Shown: positions 41,893-51,599, counted from the stretch's first letter. The stretch is 64,000 nucleotides of DNA from Bradyrhizobium lablabi (GCF_018129385.1 NZ_JAFCLN010000022.1:1-64000), one strand, 5' to 3'. The notes: generated by a model not told the origin, from the sequence alone. A program made the numbers and translations.

Positions 41893-43526
41893 TGCCGCGC
41901 GCGCGCGACATCGCACGCGATCCAGCCATCGCCCTGTGCATGGAGCCGCTGCGCCTGGCGCTGCAAGGCACGGCCGACCGCATGCAGGACGGCATGATGC
42001 GCGCTGCGGTTTCTTCGATCGCCCGCGAGAGCGGCGACTGTGCCGCAGCGTTGTTTCTGCCGGACGGACGCCTGCTTGCCCAGGCGCGCTCGCTGCCGCT
42101 GTTGCTGGGATCGCTGATCCCCGCCGTTGCCGGTGTGCTCGCGCGTTTTCCGCTCGCAGCGATGTCCGAAGGAGACGCCTATCTGCTCAACGATCCCTGG
42201 TCCGGCGGCACTCATTTGCCGGACCTCGCCCTGGTACACCCCGTTTTCCATGATGGCGAAGTGATCGCCTTGGCCGCGGCCAACCTGCATCATCAGGACG
42301 TGGGTGGCATGGCCGCCGGCTCCATCCCGCCCGACGCCAACGAAGTGTACCAGGAGGGCCTGCGTTTGCCGCCGGTGCGCTGGCGCAGCGCAGAGGGCGT
42401 GTTGCCCGACATCGACGCCATACTGGCCGCCAACTCGCGCACGCCAGACAATTTGCGTGGCGACCTGCAAGCGCAGTGGACGGCGCTGACGCAAGGCGCG
42501 CGCGAGCTGAGGCAGATCGCGCGTCACACCGGATCTCGTTTTGCCGAGGTTTGCGATGCCTTGATCGCGCAGACCGAATGCATGACCCGCGCCGCCCTTG
42601 CGGCCGCGCCCGACGGCGAATGGACCTGGCACGATCAACTCGACGGCGACGGCGTCGACACCGCGCCGGTGAGGATCGCCGTGAGGCTATCCAAGCAAGG
42701 TGACGCGCTGGTGATCGACTTCGACGGGACCGCGCCGCAGGTGCGGGGGCCGCTTAACGCCTCGCCGGCGGCGATGCTGTCGGCGGCTCTCTTCTTCATG
42801 CGCACGCTGGCGCCGGACGCCCCCAACAATGCCGGCTGCCTGGTGCCGTTGACGCTGAAGCTTCCACCCGGCAGCCTGGTCAATCCGGCGCTGCCGGCGG
42901 CGGTCAATGCGCGAACGGCTACCGTGAAGCTGGCCTGCAACGCCATTCTCGGCGCCTGGTCGCAGTCGGCAAGCGGCACCGGCGTGGCGCCGCATGCCGG
43001 CGTGGCCACCGTGCTCGCGCTGAGCGGCACGCGGATGGACGGGCGGCGCTGGATGTTCACCGAGATCATCGCCAGCGGCGCTGGCGCCGGTGTCCACGCG
43101 CCCGGCCGCGCCGGCGTCTCCACCGACGTAGGCAACGCTCGCAATACCCCCGTGGAGGTGATCGAGGCCGAAGCGCCGCTGCGTGTCGAATGCTACGAGA
43201 TCCGCCGCGGCAGCGGCGGCGCCGGCATGCAATGCGGCGGCGACGGCGTGCGGCGCATCTATCGCCTGCTCGAAGGAGAGGGCTCGATCGCCTATCGCGG
43301 CGAGCGCCATGTCGGCCGTGCGCGCGGCGCTCGAGGCGGCGGGGCCGGCGCAACGTCCGTGGCCCGGATTTTGCGTGTGGACGGCGCGGTCGAGATCTTG
43401 CCTGCGCGCGCCCGCATCGCATGGTCCACGGGCGACCGGCTGATCATCGAAACCGCTGGCGGCGGCGGCTGGGGTTGTCCCGCTCCAATTGCATCCGCGA
43501 ACCCACTCGCAAGGAGTTGCCCATGA
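41889..43526 (+). CDS. Hydantoinase/oxoprolinase-like protein B (HyuB-type)
   Basis: This 545-residue protein has SSIARESGDCAAALF, DAYLLNDPWSGGTHLPDL and HHQDVGGMAAGSIP, the HyuB pattern, and a GGGGWG-type C-terminus. HyuA and HyuB act together in ATP-dependent hydrolysis of hydantoin- or oxoproline-like rings. Overlap with both neighbours indicates one transcript. The substrate is unknown; the oxidase upstream suggests a modified D-amino acid. Confidence 0.9.
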   Translation: MMPRARDIARDPAIALCMEPLRLALQGTADRMQDGMMRAAVSSIARESGDCAAALFLPDGRLLAQARSLPLLLGSLIPAVAGVLARFPLAAMSEGDAYLLNDPWSGGTHLPDLALVHPVFHDGEVIALAAANLHHQDVGGMAAGSIPPDANEVYQEGLRLPPVRWRSAEGVLPDIDAILAANSRTPDNLRGDLQAQWTALTQGARELRQIARHTGSRFAEVCDALIAQTECMTRAALAAAPDGEWTWHDQLDGDGVDTAPVRIAVRLSKQGDALVIDFDGTAPQVRGPLNASPAAMLSAALFFMRTLAPDAPNNAGCLVPLTLKLPPGSLVNPALPAAVNARTATVKLACNAILGAWSQSASGTGVAPHAGVATVLALSGTRMDGRRWMFTEIIASGAGAGVHAPGRAGVSTDVGNARNTPVEVIEAEAPLRVECYEIRRGSGGAGMQCGGDGVRRIYRLLEGEGSIAYRGERHVGRARGARGGGAGATSVARILRVDGAVEILPARARIAWSTGDRLIIETAGGGGWGCPAPIASANPLARSCP

Positions 43527-44509
43527 TCCGTTTCCCGTTTCCGCGCTGTGCCACGCTGGCGTTGGCCTGCGTTGCGGTGCTCCTGCCTGCGCAGGGTCAT
43601 TCGCAAGCACCCTATCCGAACAAGCCGATCCGTATCGTCGTTCCTTTCGCGCCCGGCGGCAGCACCGACGTGCTCGCGCGGCGCCTGGGAGACAAGCTCG
43701 CCGCGGCCTGGGGCCAGCCGGTGGTGGTCGACAATAAGCCCGGCGCCGGCGGCACCATCGGCGCCGACTTCGTGGCCAAATCCGCGCCCGACGGCTACAC
43801 GCTGCTGGCGGGCGTCACCGGCAGCAACGCCATCGCGCAGGCGCTGTACGCGAAATTGCCCTACGACGTGCTGAAGGATTTTGCGCCGGTGTCGAGGATG
43901 GTGAGTGCCCCGTTGGTGCTGGCGGTCAACCCCGACGTGAAGGCGAACAGTGCGGCCGAGTTTCTCGCTCTGGTCAAATCGAAACCCGATGCGCTGAGTT
44001 ACGGCTCGGCCGGCAACGGCACGTCGATGCATCTCACCGGCGAGATGTACAAGCAGGCCACCGGTGTCTCGATGGTGCACGTTCCCTATCGCGGCAGCGC
44101 CGGCATGCTCACCGACCTGATGAGCGGTCAAATCCAGGTCACGTTCGGCGACGTGTTGGTGCTGTTGCCGCAGATCGAGGCCGGCAAGGTTCGCGCGCTG
44201 GCCGTCACCTCGAAGGCAAGGCTTCCCAAGCTGCCGAACGTGCCGACTCTGGATGAAATAGGGCTGACGGGCTTCGAGGCGCTTTCATGGCAAGGCCTGT
44301 TCGCGCCGGCCGGCACGCCGCCCGAGGTGGTGGAAAAGCTGAGCGCGGAAGCGAACAGGGCCATGCAGTCTTCCGACATCAAGGATTACTTTGCGGCGCA
44401 GGGCTTCATCGTCGAAGGCACGACGCCCGAGGTGTTCAAGGCCTTTGTCGCGAGCGAGGTGAAGAAGTGGACGCCGATTGTGAAGACCTCGGGCGTCCAG
44501 GCCGATTGA
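43523..44509 (+). CDS. Bug/TctC-family tripartite transporter substrate-binding protein
   Basis: This is a 328-residue periplasmic receptor with a signal peptide ending near GHSQA, then YPNKPIRIVVPFAPGGSTDVLAR, GAGGTIGADFVAKS and VPYRGSAGMLTDL. It is typical of the Bug family, which is greatly expanded in Burkholderiales. No TctA or TctB membrane subunits are nearby, so it must work with a transporter encoded elsewhere or act as an orphan receptor. AAGGAG ribosome site; ATGA overlap with HyuB. Confidence 0.92.
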   Translation: MIRFPFPRCATLALACVAVLLPAQGHSQAPYPNKPIRIVVPFAPGGSTDVLARRLGDKLAAAWGQPVVVDNKPGAGGTIGADFVAKSAPDGYTLLAGVTGSNAIAQALYAKLPYDVLKDFAPVSRMVSAPLVLAVNPDVKANSAAEFLALVKSKPDALSYGSAGNGTSMHLTGEMYKQATGVSMVHVPYRGSAGMLTDLMSGQIQVTFGDVLVLLPQIEAGKVRALAVTSKARLPKLPNVPTLDEIGLTGFEALSWQGLFAPAGTPPEVVEKLSAEANRAMQSSDIKDYFAAQGFIVEGTTPEVFKAFVASEVKKWTPIVKTSGVQAD

Positions 44510-44519
44510 ACGAGCGCCG

Positions 44520-44677
44520 TATCGGCATAACCAGAGTGGCCGCGGTCTTGCTCTGCGTTTCCGTGTTGAACTGGTTTTCCGCGGGCGGCAGGCTCTCGCC
44601 CGAGCAGGTCAGCGACGACTACGCCGAATTGGTGCTACCGATGTTGCGCGCGGACCCGACTTGAGAAACGAATGGCG
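44520..44677 (+). repeat. Right direct repeat, tetR 3'-end fragment (pseudogene piece)
   Basis: This copy translates as IGITRVAAVLLCVSVLNWF and continues to MLRADPT and a stop, matching the tetR C-terminus. It has no promoter or HTH part. It differs from the left copy by about a dozen bases and forms the right border of the hydantoinase cassette. Confidence 0.85.
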
Positions 44678-44770
44678 GATCGCGCTTGCGGTTCGATGAG
44701 GCGATTGGCTGAGAGAGAGCTATTGCCCAGAGTGGATGCGCCGATCAACGCGCGGGAATGGACAGATCGT

Positions 44771-45817
44771 TCATGGCTGCTCCCGGATGGCGGCGGTGGA
44801 GCCGCGCACCACGAGCGCCGGCTGCAACTGGATCGATCGCTCGCCGTCGTCCTCGTTCATGCCGGACCGGCCTTCGGAGATGCGTTTGAGGAGGGTTGAA
44901 ACGGTTGTCTCGGCGATTGCCTCGGACGGTTGGGTCACGACGGTCAGGCCGGGGCGCACGAGGCCGGCCCACGGCAACTCGTCGACCGCGATGACGGAGA
45001 GCTCGTCGGGAATGGACAGGCCGCGTTCGCCGACGGCGCGCAGCAGCCCGAGAGCCAGATGGTTGTTGGTCGCGAAGATTGCCGTCGGCCGGTCGGAGCG
45101 CGACAGCAGCCGAAGCGTAGCCGCATGGCCGGCCATTTCCGAAAAGTTGTTCTTCTCGATCAGCCGCTCGTCGAGCGTCACGCCGCGTTCGGCGAACCCT
45201 GTCCGAAAGCCATCCAGGCGATGGCGCGCGATCTGATGCTCGGGTGAACCCATGATCACGCCGACGCGTCGATGGCCGAGATCGCCTAGATGCTCCGCCG
45301 CCAGCCGCCCGAGCGCAACATTGTCGGTGGTGACGGAATCGAGATCGAGCCCCTCGATCCGCCGGTCGACCAGGATGCCGGGCATCGGCAGACTCGACAG
45401 CGCAGCGAGGCGCCCGTTCCAGCCGCGGCGCGTCGGAATGACGATGGCGCCGTCGGCACGCTGCGACAGCAGCATCGCCAGATGCCGCTCCTCCCGTGCC
45501 GGATCCTCGGCGCTGTTGCAGAGAATGACCGAATAGCCGGCGGCGCTCGAAAGCCGTTCGATGTTCTCGACCAGCCTCAGGAAATAGGGATTGGCGAGGT
45601 CCGCAACGAGCAGGCCGAGGATGCGCGTCGCGCCGCTCCGCAAGCTGCGCGCACTGGCATGCGGTGCATAGCCGAGCTTCTGCGCTGCGGCGTTGACGCG
45701 TTCCTGAAGGACCTCGCTCACTTTGCCCGAGCGGTTCAGCGTCTTCGATACTGTGGCGACTGAAACGCCGGCCAGCCGCGCGACCTCGTGGATGGTGGGC
45801 AAAGGCCCTGCGGACAT
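44771..45817 (-). CDS. LacI-family transcriptional regulator
   Basis: This 348-residue regulator has an N-terminal LacI HTH (TIHEVARLAGVSVATVSKTLN, about 8-28), the hinge helix region and a periplasmic-binding-like ligand domain (ILGLLVADLANPYF, then DRPTAIFATNNHLALG). ATG at 45817 has a GAGAGG ribosome site; a GTG at 45823 is possible. It is divergent to the peptide transporter operon and probably represses it through the two AAACGTT sites. Confidence 0.9.
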   Translation of the reverse strand: MSAGPLPTIHEVARLAGVSVATVSKTLNRSGKVSEVLQERVNAAAQKLGYAPHASARSLRSGATRILGLLVADLANPYFLRLVENIERLSSAAGYSVILCNSAEDPAREERHLAMLLSQRADGAIVIPTRRGWNGRLAALSSLPMPGILVDRRIEGLDLDSVTTDNVALGRLAAEHLGDLGHRRVGVIMGSPEHQIARHRLDGFRTGFAERGVTLDERLIEKNNFSEMAGHAATLRLLSRSDRPTAIFATNNHLALGLLRAVGERGLSIPDELSVIAVDELPWAGLVRPGLTVVTQPSEAIAETTVSTLLKRISEGRSGMNEDDGERSIQLQPALVVRGSTAAIREQP

Positions 45818-45832
45818 CAGCACCCTCTCTTC

Positions 45833-45850
45833 TGTTAAACGTTTTTTTAT
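45833..45850. promoter_or_regulatory. LacI-type operator 1
   Basis: TGTTAAACGTTTTTTTAT contains the AAACGTTT palindrome with the central CG typical of LacI-family sites. It lies 16 bp before the lacI-type gene. Confidence 0.65.
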
Positions 45851-45930
45851 CGGGCAGATGCGCGATCGACAAGCCCCATTTCCATAGCTTATTAAAAGGG
45901 TATTGCGGATGATGTCAGACCGTGCTTACT

Positions 45931-45950
45931 ACAAAAAACGTTTAACATAA
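45931..45950. promoter_or_regulatory. LacI-type operator 2
   Basis: ACAAAAAACGTTTAACATAA is the inverse of operator 1 (TGTTAAACGTTTTTT). Its centre is 99 bp away and 37 bp before the permease start. Paired sites suggest looping repression of both divergent promoters. Confidence 0.65.
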
Positions 45951-45976
45951 GAAAAAGGGGGAGCGGGAGGTACGGC

Positions 45977-46918
45977 ATGACCCATTACGTCCTGGGCCGT
46001 TTGCTCGCAGCCATTCCCGTGCTGCTCGCGGTCGCGGTGTTCGTCTTCCTGCTGCTCAGTCTGGCGCCCGGCGATCCGGCCGTGCTCATTGCCGGTGACT
46101 TTGCCTCGCCGCAGCAGGTGGAGGCGGTGCGCCAGGCGCTCGGGCTTAATCTGCCGCTGCTACAGCGGTTCCTTACCTGGATGGGGCGCATGCTGAGCGG
46201 TGATTTCGGCCTGTCGCTGTTCAGCCGCATCCCGGTTTCGCAGCTCATCGCGCAGCGCATCGAGCCGACGCTGATCCTCTCACTGATGACGATCATGATC
46301 GCGGTTGTCGTTGCGGTCCCGCTCGGTCTGGTGGCGGCCTATCGTCCCAAGGGGTTCATTGCACGCCTGACAATGGCTGGCGCCGTGCTCGGCTTCTCGG
46401 TGCCTGTCTTTGTTGTCGCGTTTGTTCTCGTCTACACACTGGCGCTCGGCCTGCGCTGGTTTCCGGTGCAGGGTTACAGGCCACTGTCCCATGGCGTGTT
46501 AGGTTCGCTCCACTCGCTCGTGCTGCCGGCGATCTCGCTGTCCTTCCTCTATATCGCGTTGATCGCGCGGGTTACGCGCGCGGCGGTGCTGGAAGTCCTG
46601 CGCGAGGACTATGTTCGCACCGCACACGCCAAGGGACTCGCGGGGCGCAAGATCATTTCGCGATACGTGCTCAGTAACGCCGCCGTGCCGATCATCACCG
46701 TCGTCGGCATCGGGTTCGCGGCGCTGCTCGGCGGCGTCGTCGTCACCGAAACGGTGTTCAGCATTCCAGGTCTCGGCCGGCTCACCGCCGACTCGATCCT
46801 TCGGCGCGACTATCCGGTGGTACAGGCGCTCATCCTGCTTTTCGCCGGGGTCTATGTCGTCGTGAATCTCGTGGTCGACATCCTCTATGCCGTCGTCGAT
46901 CCGCGGATCCGGTATTGA
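45977..46918 (+). CDS. DppB/OppB-type ABC permease
   Basis: This 313-residue membrane permease has the DppB-type N-terminal helix VLGRLLAAIPVLLAV, six predicted membrane segments and the EAA coupling loop region DYVRTAHAKGLAGRKII. It is the first subunit of an Opp/Dpp-type importer. The stop overlaps the DppC-type start (TGATG). Confidence 0.92.
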   Translation: MTHYVLGRLLAAIPVLLAVAVFVFLLLSLAPGDPAVLIAGDFASPQQVEAVRQALGLNLPLLQRFLTWMGRMLSGDFGLSLFSRIPVSQLIAQRIEPTLILSLMTIMIAVVVAVPLGLVAAYRPKGFIARLTMAGAVLGFSVPVFVVAFVLVYTLALGLRWFPVQGYRPLSHGVLGSLHSLVLPAISLSFLYIALIARVTRAAVLEVLREDYVRTAHAKGLAGRKIISRYVLSNAAVPIITVVGIGFAALLGGVVVTETVFSIPGLGRLTADSILRRDYPVVQALILLFAGVYVVVNLVVDILYAVVDPRIRY

Positions 46919-47826
46919 TGGAACGGCGGCAGATGACGATCACCTCGACCGCAGGCGGGATCGAGAAGCCGGATATCGGCAGCGGCCGGCCCGGCCGCAT
47001 CGCAAGCTTCCCGCTGCGCCAGCCGATGTTGACCGCGAGCTGCGGCCTGCTTCTCGCCTTCGGCGTGCTCGCTCTGGTGAGCCCCTGGATTACCCCGGAT
47101 CCGGCGGCGCTCGATCCGCTTGCCCGACTGAGCCCGCCGTCGCTCGATCAGCCGTTCGGCACCGATCAGGTCGGCCGTTCGGTCTTCGCCCGCGCGCTGT
47201 GGGGAACGCGCGTGTCGCTTTCGGTCGGGATGGCCGTTGCTGTTGTTACAACCCTCGTCGGCGTGACGATCGGTGTCATCGCCGGCTATTTCCGCGCGGT
47301 CGATACGGTGGCCATGCGGGCCATGGACGCCGTCATGGCGATCCCTGCAATCCTGCTCGCGATCGCGCTCGTCGCGTTGATCGGCGCCTCGCCCTTCGTG
47401 ATCGTCACCGCGATCAGCGTGCCGGAAATTCCGCGCATGGCGCGCGTGGTGCGCGCGAGCGTCCTGACACTGCGCGAGCGGGTCTATGTCGAGGCGGCGA
47501 TCACCTGCGGCGGGCGCGCGACGACAATCCTTCGCCGGCACATCCTGCCCGGCGCGGCGGGGCCGATCATCGTGCAGACGACCTATGTCTTTGCGTCGGC
47601 GATGATCCTTGAATCGATCCTGTCCTTCCTCGGTGCGGGTACGCCGCCTGACGTGCCGAGCTGGGGCAACATGATGTCGGAGGGCCGGCAGTTCCTACAG
47701 ATAGCGCCGTGGATTCTCGGCTTTCCCGCGCTGATGCTCGCCGTCACCGTGCTCGCCGCCAATCTCCTTGGCGATGCGCTGCGCGACCTGCTCGACCCGA
47801 GCCTTCAGGGAGGTGAGGTGCGATGA
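46918..47826 (+). CDS. DppC/OppC-type ABC permease
   Basis: This 302-residue permease has an N-terminal cytoplasmic extension, a membrane helix near 45-65, GTDQVGRSVFARALWGTRVSL and the EAA loop YVEAAITCGGRATTILRRHIL. ATG at 46918 is chosen from the TGATG overlap; an ATG at 46933 is possible. Second membrane subunit. Confidence 0.9.
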   Translation: MERRQMTITSTAGGIEKPDIGSGRPGRIASFPLRQPMLTASCGLLLAFGVLALVSPWITPDPAALDPLARLSPPSLDQPFGTDQVGRSVFARALWGTRVSLSVGMAVAVVTTLVGVTIGVIAGYFRAVDTVAMRAMDAVMAIPAILLAIALVALIGASPFVIVTAISVPEIPRMARVVRASVLTLRERVYVEAAITCGGRATTILRRHILPGAAGPIIVQTTYVFASAMILESILSFLGAGTPPDVPSWGNMMSEGRQFLQIAPWILGFPALMLAVTVLAANLLGDALRDLLDPSLQGGEVR

Positions 47827-48812
47827 GCGCTCCGCTTCTCTCCGTCGAGAATCTCGGGGTCACGCTCAATGCGGGAGCCGTCCCGGTTTCGTTGGTCCGC
47901 AATGTCTCCTTCTCGATCGATCCGGGCGAAACGCTATGCCTGGTCGGTGAAAGCGGCTGCGGCAAAAGCCTGACGGCGCTGTCCATCATCGGCCTGCTCA
48001 ACCGCAAGGTCATGCAGGTCTCCTCCGGCCGAATCCTTTTCGAGGGGCGTGATCTCCTCTCGCTTCGCGCCGAAGAAATGCGGCGGCTGCGCGGCGACCG
48101 CATCGCGATAGTGTTCCAGGAGCCGATGACGTCGCTTAATCCGCTGCAGCGGATAGGTCAGCAGATCGCCGAGGTGATTGTCGAACACCGCGGCGTCTCT
48201 GAAGCCGACGGGCTGCGGCAGGCGCTGCAACTCCTCGACCTCGTACGCATTCCGGACGCGCGGCGGCGGGCAGAGGAGTTTCCGCACCAGCTCTCCGGCG
48301 GCATGCGGCAGCGGGTGATGATCGCCATGGCGCTGGCGCTTCGTCCGGCCTTGCTGATCGCCGACGAACCCACGACAGCGCTCGACGTCACCATCCAGGC
48401 GCAGGTTCTGACGCTGATCGACGATCTTCGCCGCGAGTTCGGCACGTCGGTGCTGCTCATTACGCACGATCTGGGCGTGGTTGCAGAAATGGCCGATCGG
48501 GTCGTCGTGCTCTACGCCGGCACCGTCGTGGAGCAGGCGAGCGCCAACGATCTCTTCGACCGCGCGGCGCATCCTTATACGCGCGGCCTGCTTGGCGCGA
48601 TCCGGCAGCTCAACAGCGGCAGCCGGGATCGTCTCGCGGAAATTCCGGGCAATGTCCCGAGCCCGGCATCGCTCGGTACGGGTTGCTCGTTCCGTCAACG
48701 CTGCGCCTCCGCCATGCCGGTCTGTCATTCCGAAATGCCGCCGCTGTCCGGCGCAGGCCCGCATCAGGCGGCCTGCTGGCTTGGCAGGATTGACGAGGAG
48801 ATGCCGGCATGA
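47823..48812 (+). CDS. DppD/OppD-type ABC ATPase
   Basis: This 329-residue ATPase has Walker [10 protein letters not shown], signature [10 protein letters not shown], Walker [13 protein letters not shown] and the C-terminal oligopeptide extension with a cysteine cluster ([15 protein letters not shown]), which in this family may bind an iron-sulfur cluster. ATGA overlap with the permease and with the next ATPase. Confidence 0.92.
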   Translation: MSAPLLSVENLGVTLNAGAVPVSLVRNVSFSIDPGETLCLVGESGCGKSLTALSIIGLLNRKVMQVSSGRILFEGRDLLSLRAEEMRRLRGDRIAIVFQEPMTSLNPLQRIGQQIAEVIVEHRGVSEADGLRQALQLLDLVRIPDARRRAEEFPHQLSGGMRQRVMIAMALALRPALLIADEPTTALDVTIQAQVLTLIDDLRREFGTSVLLITHDLGVVAEMADRVVVLYAGTVVEQASANDLFDRAAHPYTRGLLGAIRQLNSGSRDRLAEIPGNVPSPASLGTGCSFRQRCASAMPVCHSEMPPLSGAGPHQAACWLGRIDEEMPA

Positions 48813-49843
48813 GCGCGGTGCTGGAAGTCTCCGGCCTGACGCAGGTCTTCACATCGCAGAAAGGTCCATTCGGACTCTTCGGCCGGCGCGAATTGCGGGC
48901 TGTCGACGGCGTCAGCTTCGCAGTCGGACGCGGCCGCACGTTCTGTCTCGTCGGCGAGAGCGGCTGCGGCAAGACGACGATCGGCCGGCTGGTCGTGCGT
49001 CTCCTGAAACCGACCGCCGGCTCCGTCCGCGTCAACGGCGAGGATTTCACTGACCTCGCCGGTGAGACGCTGCGGCGCAAGCGCCGGCAGATCCAGATGG
49101 TGTTCCAGGATCCGTTCGCCTGTCTCAATGCGCGCATGACGGCCGCCGAGATCGTCGAGGAGCCGCTCCTGAACTTCGGCATCGGCGATGCCGTCTCGCG
49201 CCAGCGCAAGGTCTTGCGCCTGTTCGATCAGGTCGGCCTGCCGCAGCATTTCCATTCCCGCCTGCCGCACCATCTATCCGGCGGGCAACGCCAGCGCCTC
49301 GGCATCGCCCGGGCGCTCGCGGCGGAGCCGTCGCTGATCGTCGCCGACGAGGCCGTCGCCGCGCTCGACGTCTCGATCCGTTCGCAGATCCTCAATCTGT
49401 TGAAGGACGTGCAGCGGGAGATCGGGATTTCCTATCTCTTCATCTCGCACGATCTGTCCGTGGTGCGTTATCTCGCCGACGACGTCGCGGTGATGTATCT
49501 CGGCGCGATCGTCGAGCAGGCGCCGGCAGAGGCGATGTTCGCTGCGCCGGCGCATCCCTATACGCGCGCACTGATCGATTCCGTGCCGGTGACCCATCCG
49601 CGCAATCGCCGCCGCCGTTTGCCGCTCGAAGGGGAGATACCGAGCGCTGCTGCGTTGCCTTCCGGTTGCCGTTTCCGGACGCGCTGTCCCTTCGCCACGG
49701 ACATCTGCGCGCAGCAGGCGCCGCCGATGACCGAGATCGCGGCCGGCCACTTCGTCGCTTGCCATCATTCGCAATCACTGCCGCCGCCGAACGTCTCGCG
49801 CCCCGGCGCGGCCGAAGACATTGCAGTCGTTCAAAAACAGTGA
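48809..49843 (+). CDS. DppF/OppF-type ABC ATPase
   Basis: This 344-residue ATPase has Walker A GESGCGKTT, signature HLSGGQRQRL, Walker B LIVADEAVAALD (Ala instead of the usual Pro) and the C-terminal cysteine motif CRFRTRCPFATDIC. Pairs with the preceding ATPase. Confidence 0.92.
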   Translation: MSAVLEVSGLTQVFTSQKGPFGLFGRRELRAVDGVSFAVGRGRTFCLVGESGCGKTTIGRLVVRLLKPTAGSVRVNGEDFTDLAGETLRRKRRQIQMVFQDPFACLNARMTAAEIVEEPLLNFGIGDAVSRQRKVLRLFDQVGLPQHFHSRLPHHLSGGQRQRLGIARALAAEPSLIVADEAVAALDVSIRSQILNLLKDVQREIGISYLFISHDLSVVRYLADDVAVMYLGAIVEQAPAEAMFAAPAHPYTRALIDSVPVTHPRNRRRRLPLEGEIPSAAALPSGCRFRTRCPFATDICAQQAPPMTEIAAGHFVACHHSQSLPPPNVSRPGAAEDIAVVQKQ

Positions 49844-49861
49844 AACGGGAGGAGTACCGAA

Positions 49862-51427
49862 ATGAAAGCGCCGAATAGACTGTTTGCCGTCGTCGTCGCG
49901 GCAGGCTTGCTGGGTGCCGTGTCGCCCGCCCGCGCCGAGACGGTTCTGAAGATCCGGCCGTTCGGCGATCTCAAGCAGATCGATCCCGTCATCACGTCCG
50001 ACTATATGGTGCGCAACCACGGCTACATGGTCTACGACACGCTGTTCTCGCTGGACGAGCAACTGGCCGCACAGCCGCAGATGCTTGAAGCGTGGTCGGT
50101 CAGCAATGATCAGCTCACCTACACATTCACATTGCGTGGCGGCCTGACCTTCAGCAACGGTCAGCCGGTGACTGCGGAAGATGCGGTCGCTTCGTTGAAG
50201 CGCTGGTGGCAGCGCGACGGCCTCGGCCAGCAGCTTGCCTCCGTCAGCGACGGCCTGACCGTCAAGGACGAAAAGACTTTCGAGCTGAAGCTCAAGCGTC
50301 CGTGGGGCCTGGTGATCGAGGCGCTCAGCAAACCGAGCTCCAACGTGCCGTTCATCATGCCGAAGGCAATCGCCGCAACCCCGGCTGATACCGCGATCAC
50401 CGATGCGACCGGCTCGGGTCCCTTCATCATGAAGAAGGACGAGTGGGTCCCGGGCTCCAGGGTGGTTTATGTGAAGAACCCGGATTACAAGCCGCGTCAG
50501 GAGCCGGCGAACGGCCTGGCCGGCGGCAAGATCGCCAAGGTCGATCGCGTCGAATGGCACTACATTCCGGATGCGCAGACTGCGCTCAACGCGCTGCAGG
50601 CCGGTGAGATCGACCTCTTCGAGGAAGTGCCGCCGGACTTTTTGCCGACGCTCGCGGGCAATCCCGACATCAAGACCATGCCGCAGGATACGCTGGGCAT
50701 GCAGATGGTGTTCCGCATGAATACGGCGGTGCCGCCCTTCAACAACCAGAAGGTCCGTCAGGCGATCAGCTACATGATCGATCAGGAGAAGTTTGCGCGG
50801 GCCTATGTCAGCGATCCAAAACTCTACAAGAACTGCCCGAGCTTCTTCATGTGCTCATCGCCCTACTTCACGGCAGAGGGCTGGGTGAAGCCGGATCTCG
50901 AGAAGGCCAGGAAGCTGATCGCCGAGAGCGGATATGACGGTACGCCGGTCGTGGTGCTGCACGCCACTGAAAGCGGCCCGACCAACACGTTCAGCCTCGT
51001 CGCCGAGCAATTGATGCGGCAGATCGGTCTCAAGGTCGAACCGCAGGCGATGGATTGGGGCACGCTGGTCGGACGCCGCGCCTCGAAGGAGACCGTCGAC
51101 AAGGGAGGCTGGTCGCTTTTCATGTCGGGGCCGACGGGCGCGGACATGTTCGAGCCGGTAGGCCATCTCGCCCTTCGCGCCAACTGTGAGAAGGCATGGT
51201 TCGGCTGGCCCTGCGACGAGACGATCGAGAAGCTGCGCAGCGACTTCGCACTGGCGACCGACGCCGGGCAGAAGAAGAAGATCGCGACCGAACTCCAGCT
51301 TCGGGCAGTGGAATACGTGCCCTATTGGCCAGCGGCGCAGCTTTACCTGGTGCGTGCCGTGCGTAGCAACGTCGACGGCATCCTGAAGGCGGCGGTCCCG
51401 GTCTATTGGAACATCGCCAAGAAGTGA
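49862..51427 (+). CDS. Extracellular solute-binding protein family 5 (peptide/nickel-type)
   Basis: This 521-residue binding protein of SBP_bac_5 type has a signal peptide ending near SPARAE and typical segments: EAWSVSNDQLTYTFTLR, GLTFSNGQPVTAEDAV and VRQAISYMIDQEKFA. It delivers peptides or related solutes to the transporter. Last gene of the operon, followed by a strong hairpin. Confidence 0.92.
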   Translation: MKAPNRLFAVVVAAGLLGAVSPARAETVLKIRPFGDLKQIDPVITSDYMVRNHGYMVYDTLFSLDEQLAAQPQMLEAWSVSNDQLTYTFTLRGGLTFSNGQPVTAEDAVASLKRWWQRDGLGQQLASVSDGLTVKDEKTFELKLKRPWGLVIEALSKPSSNVPFIMPKAIAATPADTAITDATGSGPFIMKKDEWVPGSRVVYVKNPDYKPRQEPANGLAGGKIAKVDRVEWHYIPDAQTALNALQAGEIDLFEEVPPDFLPTLAGNPDIKTMPQDTLGMQMVFRMNTAVPPFNNQKVRQAISYMIDQEKFARAYVSDPKLYKNCPSFFMCSSPYFTAEGWVKPDLEKARKLIAESGYDGTPVVVLHATESGPTNTFSLVAEQLMRQIGLKVEPQAMDWGTLVGRRASKETVDKGGWSLFMSGPTGADMFEPVGHLALRANCEKAWFGWPCDETIEKLRSDFALATDAGQKKKIATELQLRAVEYVPYWPAAQLYLVRAVRSNVDGILKAAVPVYWNIAKK

Positions 51428-51435
51428 TGCTTGCA

Positions 51436-51468
51436 GACCTGAGCGTCGGGTTTCGCGGCGCTCAGGTC
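51436..51468 (+). terminator. 3' hairpin after the peptide transporter operon
   Basis: A perfect 10-bp stem GACCTGAGCG / CGCTCAGGTC with a 13-base loop begins 9 bp past the stop of the binding protein. There is no T-run, so it may be a processing or stability element rather than a true intrinsic terminator. The rest of the 301-bp stretch to 51728 holds no gene, only the repeat noted separately. Confidence 0.45.
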
Positions 51469-51578
51469 GCCCGGCTCGTTGCCTTGGCGCGCGCGGCCGT
51501 AACGAAGATAATTGATAGTCAGATCAATCGGCCAAACCGACGGCCGAGATACCTTTGACGCGGCTTCTCCAGCTTGAT

Positions 51579-51599
51579 GGTGGTATACCCAGGTGGTAT
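51579..51599. repeat. Tandem GGTGGTAT direct repeat
   Basis: GGTGGTAT occurs at 51579-51586 and 51592-51599, a 13-bp period, about 130 bp before the start of the winged-helix regulator. It is a possible autoregulatory site. Confidence 0.3.
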
